Origin: Apostichopus japonicus
Lineage: Eukaryota; Echinodermata; Holothuroidea; Aspidochirotida; Stichopodidae
Length of the DNA stretch: 64,000 nucleotides
Assembly (NCBI RefSeq): GCF_037975245.1
Contig: NC_092568.1
Span: forward strand, 8,257,001 to 8,321,000
Direction of reading: 5' to 3'
The notes under the pieces are model-generated. The model made no database searches, was not told the DNA's origin, and saw only the letters and a program-made list of their open reading frames with translations. Of this stretch, positions 47,801 to 58,084 are shown piece by piece; position 1 is the first letter of the stretch; each line of letters begins with the position of its first letter. The translations under genes were made by a program, and so were the position numbers.

Positions 47801-49029
47801 GTACCAGCCTGCACCAATTACATTTTTGTATACGTGTGATCCTTAACGTATGGTTCATCCCTTATCATAAAAGTGTTCACCTTTTCTTGCCCTTTTGTTT
47901 TCTCCTTCTTCTGGCTTTCTCAAAGCCCAGCATCATTAAATTACATATTTAGGTAGGTGTTATTAAGTCAGCCCAATTCCTTCAGGAACAGTTTTACGGA
48001 ACCAAATATGATAGTCGTTGCACTACAAATAATTTTTATCACAAATGCAAAATGATATCCTTCCATTCATACCAAATAAAAGCAAACATCAACCCAAAAA
48101 AATATGCATTTCATAAATTGATTTTGTCCCACTCAAATAGTCAAACTACTAATAACTTAAACGTATAAACTATACAGTTATGAGATTTTTGTCCATTTTG
48201 TCAGAAAATTTCTGTCAATTATCGCAAAGTAATCTGCGAAGACAGTTCAGATAAGTGAAGAGGTCACATCATACCAACTATATCTCGAGGGGTAAACTTA
48301 AAATAAATCTCAAAACAAAGAAAACACAAAAGTGTTTAGTCAAGTTTTAACGACTGGGGAGTTTTCGTCCACAGAGCCTAATGAGTTTCAACCAGACTTG
48401 AGGGACATGGGGAATAAATTCACTCAATCCGTCACATGGTTCTCACAAACAAGTTAGTTACTAAGGAGAGCAACCTCTTCATACTTAATGAACCTTTTAA
48501 TGCATCTGTACTGGTCACTGTCCGAGTAAATTGGCAATTTCAGGCATTTCATCATCTCAAAGCAATCAGATAAATTGTTTTTGAAAGGTAGATAAATATA
48601 TATTCTGACTTCATCACGTGTCCACCATATTTGGAAGGATGGAGGGGGTGGGGAACGAGAGGGAGGGAGAGGTGAAAATAGGACCAAGGTGGCCTCTTAC
48701 AAAATCGTGCTCAGAAACAGAACCCAAGACTTGATTTCAAGTTGATTTAAAGATTAGATATCAGCTGATCTCTTAATATTAAGATGATAAATGAGGGTCT
48801 CTCTACCATCCCACCCCCTTCCAACCCTCCCCCCCCCCCTTTGATAGTTTGGAGTACTGTTTACAACTTCAAGTTTGTCAATTGGTAATGATCTACCTCT
48901 CTGATTTGTCGCTCTTCAACAGCTGTAGCAGGTAGAAAGAGTTGCTACCTCTGCTGATGTCTACCATTCCCAGGGTAGCAGCAAACATGACCCCCTGAGA
49001 TTTTAAAATATGACAAATGGAAGCCAACC
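35734..49029 (-). CDS. PARP1: PARP1, C-terminal 479 residues (11 exons, 5' end not found)
   Basis: Poly(ADP-ribose) polymerase 1 is the nuclear enzyme that senses DNA breaks and builds ADP-ribose chains from NAD+. Exons were joined by eye: 49029-48897, 47408-47210, 46426-46298, 45716-45633, 44453-44331, 41280-41152, 40347-40249, 39440-39288, 38067-37878, 36690-36576, 35818-35734. All have GT-AG borders and compatible phases. Numbered from the first recovered residue, the fragment covers the end of the segment before WGR (1-45), the WGR domain (W52 G53 R54; about 20-112), the helical regulatory domain (about 129-256) and the ART domain (257-479). The catalytic triad is H326 (LLWHGSR), Y360 (GKGVYFADM) and E452 (NE|F); S368 and Y371 of KSANY are conserved. 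The protein ends KTGSLW. LLYNEF and the KMPLGKLSK block favour PARP1 over PARP2. Zinc-finger and BRCT exons were not found upstream to 64000; they may lie beyond the window. Confidence 0.95.
36576..36690 (-). CDS. PARP1: PARP1 exon j: up to the split catalytic Glu
   Basis: 115 nt. Encodes [20 protein letters not shown] and ends LLYN plus GA, the first two bases of the catalytic Glu codon. The donor GA|GTATCC is weak, but the next exon (35818) completes the codon exactly. Confidence 0.95.
36968..37203 (-). mobile_element. tRNA-derived SINE (family B), copy 2
   Basis: The best-preserved head of the family (GGAGTGTTAGCTCAGTGGTT, B box AGTTCAAGTCACTCC), with CCTT/AAGG forming an anticodon-like stem. 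Lies in the PARP1 intron between exons i and j, in the same orientation as the gene. Confidence 0.88.
37878..38067 (-). CDS. PARP1: PARP1 exon i: catalytic Tyr
   Basis: 190 nt, phase 0 to phase 1. Begins [20 protein letters not shown] and continues into the acceptor-site loop, ending [10 protein letters not shown]. Confidence 0.97.
38405..38512. repeat. Short ACACAGTATTTT tandem repeat
   Basis: About seven imperfect units of 12-14 bp (ACACAGTATTTT, ATATAGTATTT and similar) in the PARP1 intron between exons h and i. Confidence 0.8.
39288..39440 (-). CDS. PARP1: PARP1 exon h: catalytic His
   Basis: 153 nt, phase 0. Contains [12 protein letters not shown], whose His-Gly binds NAD+, and [11 protein letters not shown]. 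Confidence 0.97.
40249..40347 (-). CDS. PARP1: PARP1 exon g: start of ART domain
   Basis: 99 nt, phase 0. Encodes [20 protein letters not shown] and [13 protein letters not shown]. Confidence 0.95.
41152..41280 (-). CDS. PARP1: PARP1 exon f: end of regulatory domain
   Basis: 129 nt, phase 0. Contains [16 protein letters not shown] and [13 protein letters not shown], the junction between the regulatory and ART domains. The intron before it, about 3 kb, is the longest found. Confidence 0.95.
42612..42835. repeat. Left copy of a direct repeat flanking an intronic satellite
   Basis: About 220 bases, including AATAGTACGGTTACTGACTT and GTCAAATCAGGTTTTATTCA, repeated at 43276-43494 with few changes. 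Its first part is itself a tandem duplicate of a unit of about 45 bp (CACAATTGTGTTATGTTTGG). Confidence 0.85.
42855..43275. repeat. Inverted partner array of the AGTCTCCAGACT satellite
   Basis: Contains AGTCTGGAGACT, ATAGAGATGAGAGTCT and ACACTATTAAAGGTAGTCTGG, the reverse complements of the segments in the 34775-35700 array. Lies in the largest PARP1 intron, between exons e and f, bracketed by a direct repeat of about 220 bp. Confidence 0.85.
43276..43494. repeat. Right copy of the direct repeat flanking the intronic satellite
   Basis: See 42612-42835. The high identity suggests the satellite block and one flank were duplicated together or expanded between two tandem copies. Confidence 0.85.
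43945..44280 (-). mobile_element. tRNA-derived SINE (family C)
   Basis: On the minus strand the tRNA-like head spans 44280-44207, with an A-box-like TTAGCCTAGCGGTTAGAGC and a B box GGGTTCGACTC. A body of about 220 bp follows with TGCGCCATGAGCGTCTTCGG and GGATACCGGCGC, then an (ATT)n tail (43950-43970). In a PARP1 intron in gene orientation, about 50 bases upstream (lower coordinate) of exon e. Confidence 0.85.
44331..44453 (-). CDS. PARP1: PARP1 exon e: regulatory domain
   Basis: 123 nt, phase 0. Contains the conserved [14 protein letters not shown] segment. A SINE ends only about 50 bases from its donor side. Confidence 0.95.
45058..45135 (-). mobile_element. SINE/LINE 3'-tail remnant with ATT tail
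   Basis: Minus-strand AAGCGCTATATAAATGTAAT followed by (ATT)n. Same type as 25590-25660. In the PARP1 intron between exons d and e. Confidence 0.7.
45633..45716 (-). CDS. PARP1: PARP1 exon d: regulatory domain
   Basis: 84 nt, phase 0 at both ends. Encodes [20 protein letters not shown] plus SVLTELQQ; the MPLGKLSK block is highly conserved in PARP1. Confidence 0.95.
45793..46164 (+). mobile_element. TTAA MITE, copy 4
   Basis: 372 bp, TTAA at 45793 and 46161, ends AGGCATAGAAGACTCGCCC and GCGCAAGTCTTCACACCCT. A small internal CAGTA duplication occurs near 45900. In the PARP1 intron between exons c and d, opposite to the gene. Confidence 0.9.
46298..46426 (-). CDS. PARP1: PARP1 exon c: linker and start of regulatory domain
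   Basis: 129 nt, phase 0 at both ends. Encodes an acidic/lysine linker, then [20 protein letters not shown], the first helix of the helical regulatory domain that holds the enzyme inactive without DNA breaks. Confidence 0.95.
46589..46827 (+). mobile_element. tRNA-derived SINE (family B), copy 3
   Basis: Head GTGTTAGCTCAGTGG, body ending GGATCTAAAATACAATACAT, with a (CATA)n tail at the right. In the PARP1 intron between exons b and c, opposite to the gene. Confidence 0.88.
47210..47408 (-). CDS. PARP1: PARP1 exon b: WGR domain
   Basis: 199 nt. Encodes [20 protein letters not shown], then a segment ending [17 protein letters not shown] binds DNA ends and relays activation to the catalytic domain. 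Acceptor TAAACAG, donor GAG|GTCAGC. Confidence 0.95.
47529..47698. repeat. G-rich polypurine tract
   Basis: About 170 bases of GGGGGA and GGAGGGGG units (pyrimidine-rich on the PARP1 coding strand). It lies in the intron just upstream of exon b. Could form G-quadruplexes or triplexes. Frames across it give only glycine/arginine or proline/serine runs. Confidence 0.85.
48897..49029 (-). CDS. PARP1: PARP1 exon a: pre-WGR segment
   Basis: Acceptor TTCATCTGCAG, donor AG|GTAGAT. Encodes [20 protein letters not shown] and [20 protein letters not shown], matching the FSATLGLVDI region of PARP1. It starts at phase 1 (the first two bases, GG, complete a codon) and ends with two bases of a Ser codon. 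It is the most upstream exon recovered. Confidence 0.9.
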
Positions 49030-52000
49030 CTGCAGATGAAAACAAAGAAAGAATTAATGAATTAAAACAGTATTCTATGAACAAACAAAAAACATGAGTG
49101 GCAATAATTCAATAAAATCATGTTCCAAACGAAGTTATATTATAATACCTACAATACCCAGAGTCTGAAATTGTGTGTGATTCCTTGCCATGAAATATTT
49201 CACAGTAAACACACACAAAAAGTCATATTTGGCAAATACCCTAACTTGCATCCCTACTTAATTTTAAATCAAGCACCAGTAGACCAGTAGACATGTATGC
49301 AATTACTGTATATGTACATGTATGCAATTACTGTATATATTATCTACCATTAAATTTCTCCACCTGGGATAATTAACATAATTTTGCAGAAGCAATCTTA
49401 CTCCCAAGATAGCGACTGATAACAAATTAGGAAACACCAAAAGTTTGCAAGGAGAATAACAAATAATCTAAAACCATAGGCCTATTTAAACTGGGTGGAT
49501 TTGGGGCAGGTTTTCGGTGCAAACAAAGAGTTCAAACGCGCACAGGTATTTAACAAAAAAATTGTGTCCCAAATTGGGGATTTACAAATTGTATAACTTT
49601 TGAGCGGTTGGTTACTAGGTAACTTGACAGTGGTCTACTGAATTAAGTGTTAAATATCTGTTTTGATTTGTTGGAATGGACACAAATTTAGATCATTTAT
49701 TTTGATTACTCATAGCAGATAGTGAACACCTTTTGTTTTGTGTTTACATTGTATCCAGGATTACTGTTGTTATTTCGGTCTCAACTTTTATTCTGATTTC
49801 AGGCGGTTAGGGATGCTGTCGTTAGTGTTTATATTTAATTACAGTAGTGTTATTGGTTTGTCGATGACAAACCTGTATTTTGAGTTAACTGTAATTTCAT
49901 AACAGTGTCTCATTGTACATGATAATGCATCTTGTTGTATGTCAGTCTATGGTCTGTACTCCAAGAGGCTCACACATCAATACCCCTCAATAAAATTTGA
50001 GCATGTTATATCATGTCGTCTGCTTCATCTCCGACTCCCGCCTTTTTTTACAAGAATCGTAGAGAAAGACCACAAGTGAAACTATGAATCCTAAAAACTA
50101 AAGTATAAATTACGGGGGGCAGTCCATGTATCCAAACCGCAACAAACTTAAACACTCATGGATATAAAAAAAATTAAAAGTTGTCTAAGCACATTAATTT
50201 GAATTATAAATATTATTAATCAATGTCTTAACTAAAATTACTTAAAAACTGACAGAAATGATCTTTAAATACAATAATTTCAAATTTTTTAATCAGGTGA
50301 ATGATTCGGTAAATCTGTCCACTAAAGGTCACCATGCTGACGATTCCATGGAAACCTACTCATCCCTTGTAATAACACTAAGAGAGATTTGACTACAGTT
50401 CTAAGCACATTAGCCGATCATTTTATCAAGGCTTACACATGTAAAGCCCGTTGAACGATGTTGACACGGTCATCACGCTCGGGCGTAGGATAAACACAAT
50501 AAACAAACACCTGGGCACTATAAGCTCAAAGACAGATCACGATTAAAGCGGTTGATTAACTACTTCAAACTGTTTGTAACTTTCTCTCAGGGATGTCAAA
50601 CATATAAATGAATTGCTGCTACATAGCAGCTTGCCCTGATGAAAAATAATACTTAAAACTTAATATTATAGTAAGTAATTTATACTTGATACCATATTGA
50701 GGCTATTACAAGTCATGGGAGCTGCATGGGCCCAACTTAAAGCACGCTAAAACTGCACTACAAGTTTTCAAAAATACATTATCATCAGTTTTTCCCTTCT
50801 GTAAAACACTACTTGAAACATAAGCATGTAAAAATTACTACAATAATCAGCACCGATGGCATTAAATATTTCGTCTTCAAGACTTTCCTACAAGATTTCT
50901 GCAGTCTCTGAGCATCCATTATGATATATATTCATTCCAGAAAGATGCACATCATTGTAATTGTTGCAAGTTGATGTCAAGAGAAATAATTCTGTGATAA
51001 ATCTAAGATGGTAATGTATCACTTTAATATTGTTCTTGGACATATATAACCCACATGTGTTAAAGTACCTCTAATAGAGCAAACATTTTCCTTAGGAAAC
51101 AATTGCTTATCCTTGTTAAAACCTAGTGTTAACACTTGCTGAAGATTACAGAAGAGTCAATCATATATATGTATATATATAGCCACCAGTAGGAGTTGCT
51201 ATGATTCAAATCAAACAACGAAAAAGCTCTGAAAATGTGTCCATCAGTACAAAGGTGTCCGTAGTACAAAGATTGTGAATTTGGTTCAACCACGACAAAA
51301 CATCTTAGCCAATTGCTTGAGAGTATGAGAAAGGATTTATACCTTAGAGCAGCGCCTAACTGAAGGACTAGCAGTTGCACCAGGAAATCACATTTATATC
51401 TGGTAAGGTTTTTAACATCAGTTTAGAAAAGTACCATGTATGATACTGCTCTAATTTATGGCAGTTTTAGTTAATATGATCTAACAAGTAGAGTTGAAAT
51501 AATATCATGTTAACGTTCTAAGACTTTTATAGCAATTTAAAACTATACATGTTTTCTTTGATATTGGTTCGAAAAAGTTTACCAACTAATTAAAAGTTCC
51601 ATTTTCAATCTTCCTAATTATCAATTTCTTTGAACAAAGAAGTTTAAAGATAGTTGACTACACAAACTGAGTATGCTATATAACACTGAACAAATTTCAG
51701 TGACATAGTTTGTGATATCAAATATCTATATTTTACTCAAACTATTTCATTTACAGAATTGTACATTAAACTTAATGTGTATGCTGGTCACATTTTCCAT
51801 CAAGAAAAAATCTTAGTCCAATTGATGAAATGAAAATGTGTTCAATTGTGTCAGATTTGTTACAAAAAAATTCTTCCTTTCTAAAAGAAAATTTACTTTT
51901 TTTGTCAGAAAACCTTTGACATTAAGTTCAATATTTATCCCATTAATTGATAATTCCTCTGCTATAAATTCTAGTTATATGTCAGGCAGCTTTAAAATTG

Positions 52001-52070
52001 ACTTTTTCAAGATGACAAATTGTGTCAAATTTTGCTTTGAAATATATTATAACTCTTCTTGTATCAAAAA
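49030..52070. other. PARP1 intron or 5' flank, no exon recognised
   Basis: Should contain part of the intron upstream of exon a. No zinc-finger, BRCT or other PARP1 exon was recognised. A 27-base direct duplication (GTATGCAATTACTGTATAT) lies at 49295-49340. Confidence 0.4.
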
Positions 52071-52074
52071 CTAA

Positions 52075-52458
52075 CTAAAATATCGCCTCAGATAGTAAAC
52101 AAAATCTTTCAACAACTTTTTTTTCTGATTGAGCTCTACCGTTTACTCTTACTGAATTTCCTGTTTCCTCGGCAGGTTTTACTTTCGTAGTCCTGACCTT
52201 TGTCCTATGAGATGTGTGCTTGCTCTCTAGCTCTAAACACACAAGAAAATATCCAAGACTACCATTATTCATCTATCAGGCCAAGCTGCACTGACAATTT
52301 CCTCTCACTGTTGTTGAGTCAAGCATTTGCTCTCTCTTAAACAACGAGTAGACATTCTCGAGAGGTGGAGGTATCACTTCTTCGTCATCGTTTGAAGGAT
52401 TAAAAACAAAAAATGGGACTCCTGGGTTTAATGAGACTTTTAGTGACGACCAATTCAA
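52075..52458 (-). other. Unidentified open frames in a locally complex segment
   Basis: Two adjacent minus-strand frames (52458-52276 and 52272-52075) separated by a stop. The first includes NPSNDDEEVIPPPLENVYSL and FKREQMLDS, which looks more protein-like than surrounding sequence. No family is recognised. A 14-bp palindrome CCGCCAGCTGGCGG lies just outside at 52469-52482. It could be a degraded mobile-element protein or chance. Confidence 0.2.
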
Positions 52459-53049
52459 TTAAGGCCTGCCGCCAGCTGGCGGTTTCTTGAGCGATTCAAT
52501 AAATGTTTTCAATTTATGACGGGAAGATCAGTTTAAACTTTGAATGGAAGTTGTATAAATCCGGATTAGCGCAATTCGCAAAGTTTACCTGAGGATCATC
52601 TACTTTGGCTTCAGAGGTATACTTATCACATCAAAATATTATTACAAGAAGTGAGAATATGGAATTAGTTTAAAGGAACCATTTTTCACTTTAGAGTTTT
52701 CTGACAGGTAAGTTTGTTCATTTTTCATAATGTTATAAAAATGTTAACCTTAATGATAATAAGTTTGTGTGTTGAGTAGGTATATTGCATGTGAATTATT
52801 CAAATCTAATTTGTTCAAAAAGAAATGAGGCCGAAGGTGAAAAATAATGAGCTTCTGAGTTAAACGTCTTGTAGATATTGGGGAATAATTTATCTGGTGG
52901 TACCTCATAGCAAAATGGTAATGCAAGATGCTTTTACAAACTGAACGTATAGCAGTTTTTTGTACACAGGGAACATACTATTTTGTAAGAGACAAAATCT
53001 AGAGCATACAAAACAGCTACACAAACTTGGAAAACACAAAACTTATGCC

Positions 53050-53132
53050 CTGGATATGTCCATAAATGATCAATTTCCCGGATATGTCCATCAATGATCG
53101 ATCTCCCGGATATGTCCATAAATGATCAATGA
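53050..53132. repeat. Three copies of a 28-bp repeat
   Basis: GGATATGTCCATAAATGATC recurs at 53052, 53080 and 53108 with exact 28-bp spacing. Confidence 0.9.
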
Positions 53133-53965
53133 TAGAAAACTAAACTTGTGATATTTTAAGGAGTAGTGATACTTTTTAGTAGTTTTTCTTCTGGGCAAGG
53201 ATGCTGTGTTTAGTATGTGTGTTGAATGTTTACCTGGTCTATCTCACTAAAGTGTCTGTTTGAGTGGATTACGAGAACAGAACACACATAAATAATACTA
53301 AAACGACTGTCATCGACTGATTCGCACGGAACTTCTCTTCTCTCTTGTACAAAATCATGTGTCGCAAGTGTGTGTCTGATAAACTTGCAAACAATTTAAT
53401 ACCACCTTTGCATTCAAAATTTGAAAACTTGCTAAACAATTACAATCTTCCTTTGTTTTTCTGTCTCTTAATGGCAGTAGATAAAGCATATTGAAGGTTT
53501 CTCTCTATCTGCTTCTCTTTAATTGCCACATTTATAAAGTAAAGACATAACAACAAGATGGAACAAAAGTTTTGTTTTGTGTGAATTTATATCACTTACA
53601 AACACTTTGAAAAGAATATATTAAATGAATAAAGAACCCTTAAACCATACACTGCATACATGGAAATAAAATTGGTGATTTACGAGCAAAGCTCCTTAAA
53701 TTTTTAAACCAAGATCTTAAAGTCTGAAGACGATCAGCCTCACTGGAGAGCAATTAGTTTAATTATCGGAGGTGCCTTAAAAAATGATATACCATAGTCA
53801 CTTTGTAGTTCTTAAAACTGTCCTTTTTTGATCGATTAAAACTCTTAACAGGCTCCATGCATAAGATGTTATTACCATTACTAACAAGAATAGTCAATTT
53901 GCGCTTTTTTAGGATTATAAGGATGTGCAAAATATTTTCTTTACAGATTTAAATATTTATGATGA
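53133..53965. other. Gene-free stretch
   Basis: No exon or repeat recognised. Confidence 0.4.
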
Positions 53966-53969
53966 AACA

Positions 53970-54130
53970 ACTGTATTTTTATTTATTTATTTGTTTTTTC
54001 CACAAAAGTACAAAGTGGAGGGAAGTCTTCCATAAAGCTTAAAAGCTTAACAATGTGGAAGACTCCCTGAAGAAGGAAAAGAAAAGAAAACATATATAAA
54101 GACATATACATAAATATAAATACAAATTAA
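53970..54130 (-). mobile_element. Retroposon 3'-end copy 2: stem-loop plus AAAT tail
   Basis: Same arrangement as 13290-13480: minus-strand (AAAT)n tail, outer stem AGTCTTCCA with TGGAAGACT (9 bp perfect), inner stem AAGCTT with AAGCTT, then GACTCCCTG and AAAAGAAAAGAAAA. The stem sequences differ from copy 1 but stay fully paired. Confidence 0.6.
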
Positions 54131-54434
54131 ATGTTCATTATATAGTAATTACATACAGGTATAATTTGGTAGTAGTCAGTATCTAGCTATTATTTCCTTA
54201 CGTAACCACTTCTTAAAGGGATGTGACTGACTATTAACTCTTTAAATCGTTCGTTAGAAGATTCCATGTTCCATGATTCCATGAAACAACTGTATAAGAA
54301 TGGTTACCACTGTCTTTATAGTGATTGTATTAATATCACATACAGTACAGTTTTTACTGTAACCTGCGTTATTCGGCCTAAAATTCATAGCATCTGCCTG
54401 GATAGATCTGCAGAAAGTGGAGAATTCTTTCAAG

Positions 54435-54726
54435 CAGGCGCGTAGCCAGGAATTTGCCAAGAGAGGGGCGAAACTGTAGATTCGGCTTTGCAAACTATCT
54501 AAGCGTAGCGCCACCATGGTTGGCGCGAAGCGTACAAGAAAATTTTGGCTGAAAATGCCTCCCAGATCGCTGGAAATGGCACTTCCCAGGCCTTGTAAGT
54601 TGCATCTTAGCATTTTCTCTTTTGAAAATACTAGCGATATCATAAAAACATTAAAAAAAAAATTAAAAAATATGCTCAAGGGGGGACAGCTACCCTTTTG
54701 CCCCCCCCCCCTTGGCTACGCGCCTG
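54435..54726 (+). mobile_element. 290-bp hAT MITE, copy B, with target duplication
   Basis: 292 bp, same 14-bp inverted ends as copy A, flanked by the perfect 8-bp duplication CTTTCAAG (54427-54434 and 54727-54734). The interior is nearly identical to copy A, so movement was recent. Confidence 0.95.
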
Positions 54727-54734
54727 CTTTCAAG

Positions 54735-55828
54735 GTGGCATAGCAGAGTCTGTGTGCTTATACACCATAGCAGAGCTTTGTATAATATGGGAACAAATTG
54801 AAGCCTTATGTTACATTCATGTTACATTCTTCAACATAATTGTTTGTTTGTTTATTTTCATATTTCCTTTGTTCTTCCTACTTCATTTCCTCTTTTTGTT
54901 AATGATTGACACTTTTTTCCCCGAAGCTGCATCAACCCAAAATTTAATCCTTTGACAAAAACATTCACTACTGTTCTAAATTAACAAATTACTGTTTAAT
55001 ATTTTAAACTATACTTAGTCGAAAGTTCTTGAAACATTCTTTATTAAATTCATTTTCTTAGCTTGGTCAAGAAAATATCAAAATTCACTTAATCATTAGC
55101 ATGAGGAATTTCCTCCTAGGTAGTAAGAAAGTTTGGGTGACCCCATCAATACCTCTCATACATACGATACTAAACCCGATACCATACCCAATAGTACCCT
55201 ACCATCTCCATGACAAGAGACTTTAAAAGGATTTGGTAAAGCCATACGTACTTCCTCTCAAACACAATTAAAATGTTAGCACAGGTGCAAAGATAGAACA
55301 ACAAAAACCAATGAAAGATTCAGAAGAGAAGATTCGATCACCAAAGTATCAATTACTTGAGAGATGCTTCTGCTGAGTTGTTACAAATTACATCCCGTTC
55401 CACCTTCAAGATATTCGTGTAGTGTATCGATGACGTATTAAGATTATCATTTAGACAAATTGGAGGGACATAGGAGGGCAAAGGATTTAACAGTCGAATG
55501 AAGTAAGAGGGAAATGGAAAGGAAGACACAAGGAAATACTAGAACCTTAAAATTACAGAAAAAGAAGTATTTACTAAGAATACTTCTGAATGGTACTAGA
55601 TTCTGAAAGAAGAGGGCAATGAACTAGAGAGAACATGGGTGAGGGGTTGGTTGAGGGTGTGAGAGAGGTACAGTGACAAAAATCAGTTGTTTTATGCTAG
55701 GTACTGTAGTAAAGTATAATTAATTCGATTATAATATATGTAGAACTCAGTGTTGTCCAAACCTCATTCTTCAATTATTATTTGATGGTTCAAACAAAGA
55801 ACTTATTGGAAATAGAAATTATCACACC
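54735..55828. other. Gene-free stretch
   Basis: No exon or repeat recognised. Confidence 0.4.
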
Positions 55829-56115
55829 CAGGCGCGTAGCCAGGAATTTGCCAAGGGAGGGGCGAAACTGTAGATTCGGCATTGCAAACTATCTAACAAG
55901 CGCCACCATGGTTGGCACGAAGCGTACAAGAAAATTTTGGCTGAAAATGCCTCCCAGATCACAGGAAATGGCACTTCCCAGGCCTTGTAAGTTGCATCTT
56001 AGCATTTTTCTTTTGAAAATACTAGCGATATCATAAAAACATTAAAAAAAAATTTAAAAATTTCCTCAAGGGGTGGGGCGCCTGCCCCATTCACCCCCCC
56101 TTGGCTACGCGCCTG
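55829..56115 (+). mobile_element. 290-bp hAT MITE, copy C
   Basis: 287 bp, with inverted ends CAGGCGCGTAGCCA and TGGCTACGCGCCTG. The left flank is ATCACACC, but the right flank is CCAAGGGA, so no target duplication remains. The right flank (CCAAGGGAGTGG, then ACTGTGGATT) resembles the element's own internal start (CCAAGGGAGGGG, then ACTGTAGATT), suggesting a second, truncated copy abuts it. Confidence 0.9.
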
Positions 56116-58080
56116 CCAAGGGAGTGGACTGTGGATTTATTCAGCCCTGGGTACTCCGTGTGGCCATTCAGATTTCTGATAGTAATAAATTGTCTATTTT
56201 CCCAAAAAAGTTTGGAAATTGTTTCTACAAGTTTCTTAAATCCTTTACAAAAGATTGTCCTTCCTAGGAAGGTGAGGAGATGGTACATGCAGGGTCAAAG
56301 GTCATGGAGAGCTGCAAAGGTTACCTGACTAAAACAACCTTTAAAGTCTCTCTTACTACAGTACAAGTGATTGCCAAACCAATTATTATATTCAATGTTC
56401 CCTATAAGTTGCCAAGAAATTGCTTATTAAATATTCAAGCTTTGATGCAATTTTTTTGTACGAATGGCAGCGTGAGAAACACTTCTGTCATCTGCAACTC
56501 TGATAATAAGGTATTTAACCCTTTTATCCTTTCCTGATAAGTTTGAGTCTCACAAATTTATAAAGTAATTTTCAATTTTTTAAAACTTTGTGTCTAACGA
56601 TTTTTACCATACCTGGTCTGATTTATCATGAACCAATAATGGAAATATGTTTCTTAATTTTTATAATAAGTTATACGAAAATACCTCCACCAGATCGCCA
56701 CAAAATCAACTCAGATGAAGGTTATATACATTGCGAGTTGCAAACATGCAATGCACTACGTCATCACACGATCACCAAGTATCACTAAATTCTAAAAAAC
56801 TTCCCTCTACAAGAACACATGGATCAATTGATTATTTTTGAGACAACTCACATTAATGAAACTGGAGATAATTTTTTGGGATGTTCCATAAATACGGCGC
56901 ACGAAAATACTTTTCCTTTCATCTCATACTACAGTTATCACCGCGTATGTGGTTACAGAAAGATAAAAGTTAGTTAATTTCTGGGAAAAGAATTTATCTT
57001 CGTCAAACTTCCTGAATAGTTATGAACAACCCGCTCGACAAATAACATGAGGGAAAACTAAGGCTCGATCAATGTCGTTTTATCTGTGCTGTGCAAACAC
57101 ATCGCAGCATCGACGCTTTAATTTAGTCTGGTCCCTAGTATAGAATGCTGTCAGTTAATCATCATAAGAAGTCTGTAGACTCGTATACATGTATGGATCA
57201 TGTACTTAGGGCATATATATAGAGATGGGACAAAATTAACAAGTTCTGAGGTACTGAAGAGTGGATGCAAAGAGAAAGTTACATCGAGTTGATTTAAACC
57301 CCGCCTATTTATTTGCTTCTAAGATATTATAGAGCCTTGTCATTGGTCGCATAGATCTTCCAGTTCCAAGCTTTAAAATTATGAATATGTATTATCACAG
57401 TCATTGGTCGATAACGTTACTCATACATATATGTATATATATGCAAATTTCATCGCTCCCTCCTTTCTTGATGAATATTCAGTTTTCTTCCACAATTAGT
57501 ATCCACATTGTAAATATCCATAAGAAAGTTTTTGGTTTGTGAAGGATAATGCATTCCTTTATGGAAATGATGCATTTTCTGTCGAATACAAACCCTTACA
57601 ATGAAGCCTTAGACCCCATTAGGCTATGTGCCTCCAGGCCTAAAATTTCACAATTTTCAGCCACATGTTAAACAAATGCCAGTGTATAAAACGTCTACTG
57701 GCTAAAACCAAATTCCCAATTGCATTTTCCTGGCATAAATCCAAAGGCAACATTAATTTTGCACATCAAGTAGAAAAATGAAAAAATCCAGATGCAACTA
57801 GCTAGTAAACTTGAATATAGCCGGATATTCCAGGACTGGCTGCAGTAGTCCTTCTATCCATTCTTTACATCCCATTTATTCCTGTACATTAAGAATGTCT
57901 AATTTAGACAATATTCATACATCTTTTAGGTAAAATATCCTCAGGGTACCTTGCCCTCCATCAGTGACATGGACAAAATTGTAAAGATTAGAAAGAAATT
58001 ATCATTTATAGACAGCTGCTGGCAAAATAGGTTGGATCTCCGTATTCTATGGTGCATAAATCAAAGGTAAATAACCAGCT
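56116..58080. other. Gene-free stretch
   Basis: No PARP1 or other exon recognised. A short AT microsatellite lies at 57424-57442. The segment 56880-57480 is slightly richer in CpG and could hold a promoter, but nothing specific supports this. Confidence 0.4.
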
Positions 58081-58084
58081 TGCA

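Noticed and set aside
51129..51380. Minus-strand frame with VVVEPNSQSLYYGHL as the missing PARP1 exon
   Set aside because: The resemblance to the region before WGR is loose. It overlaps the part already encoded by exon a (48897-49029) and runs into an AT microsatellite.
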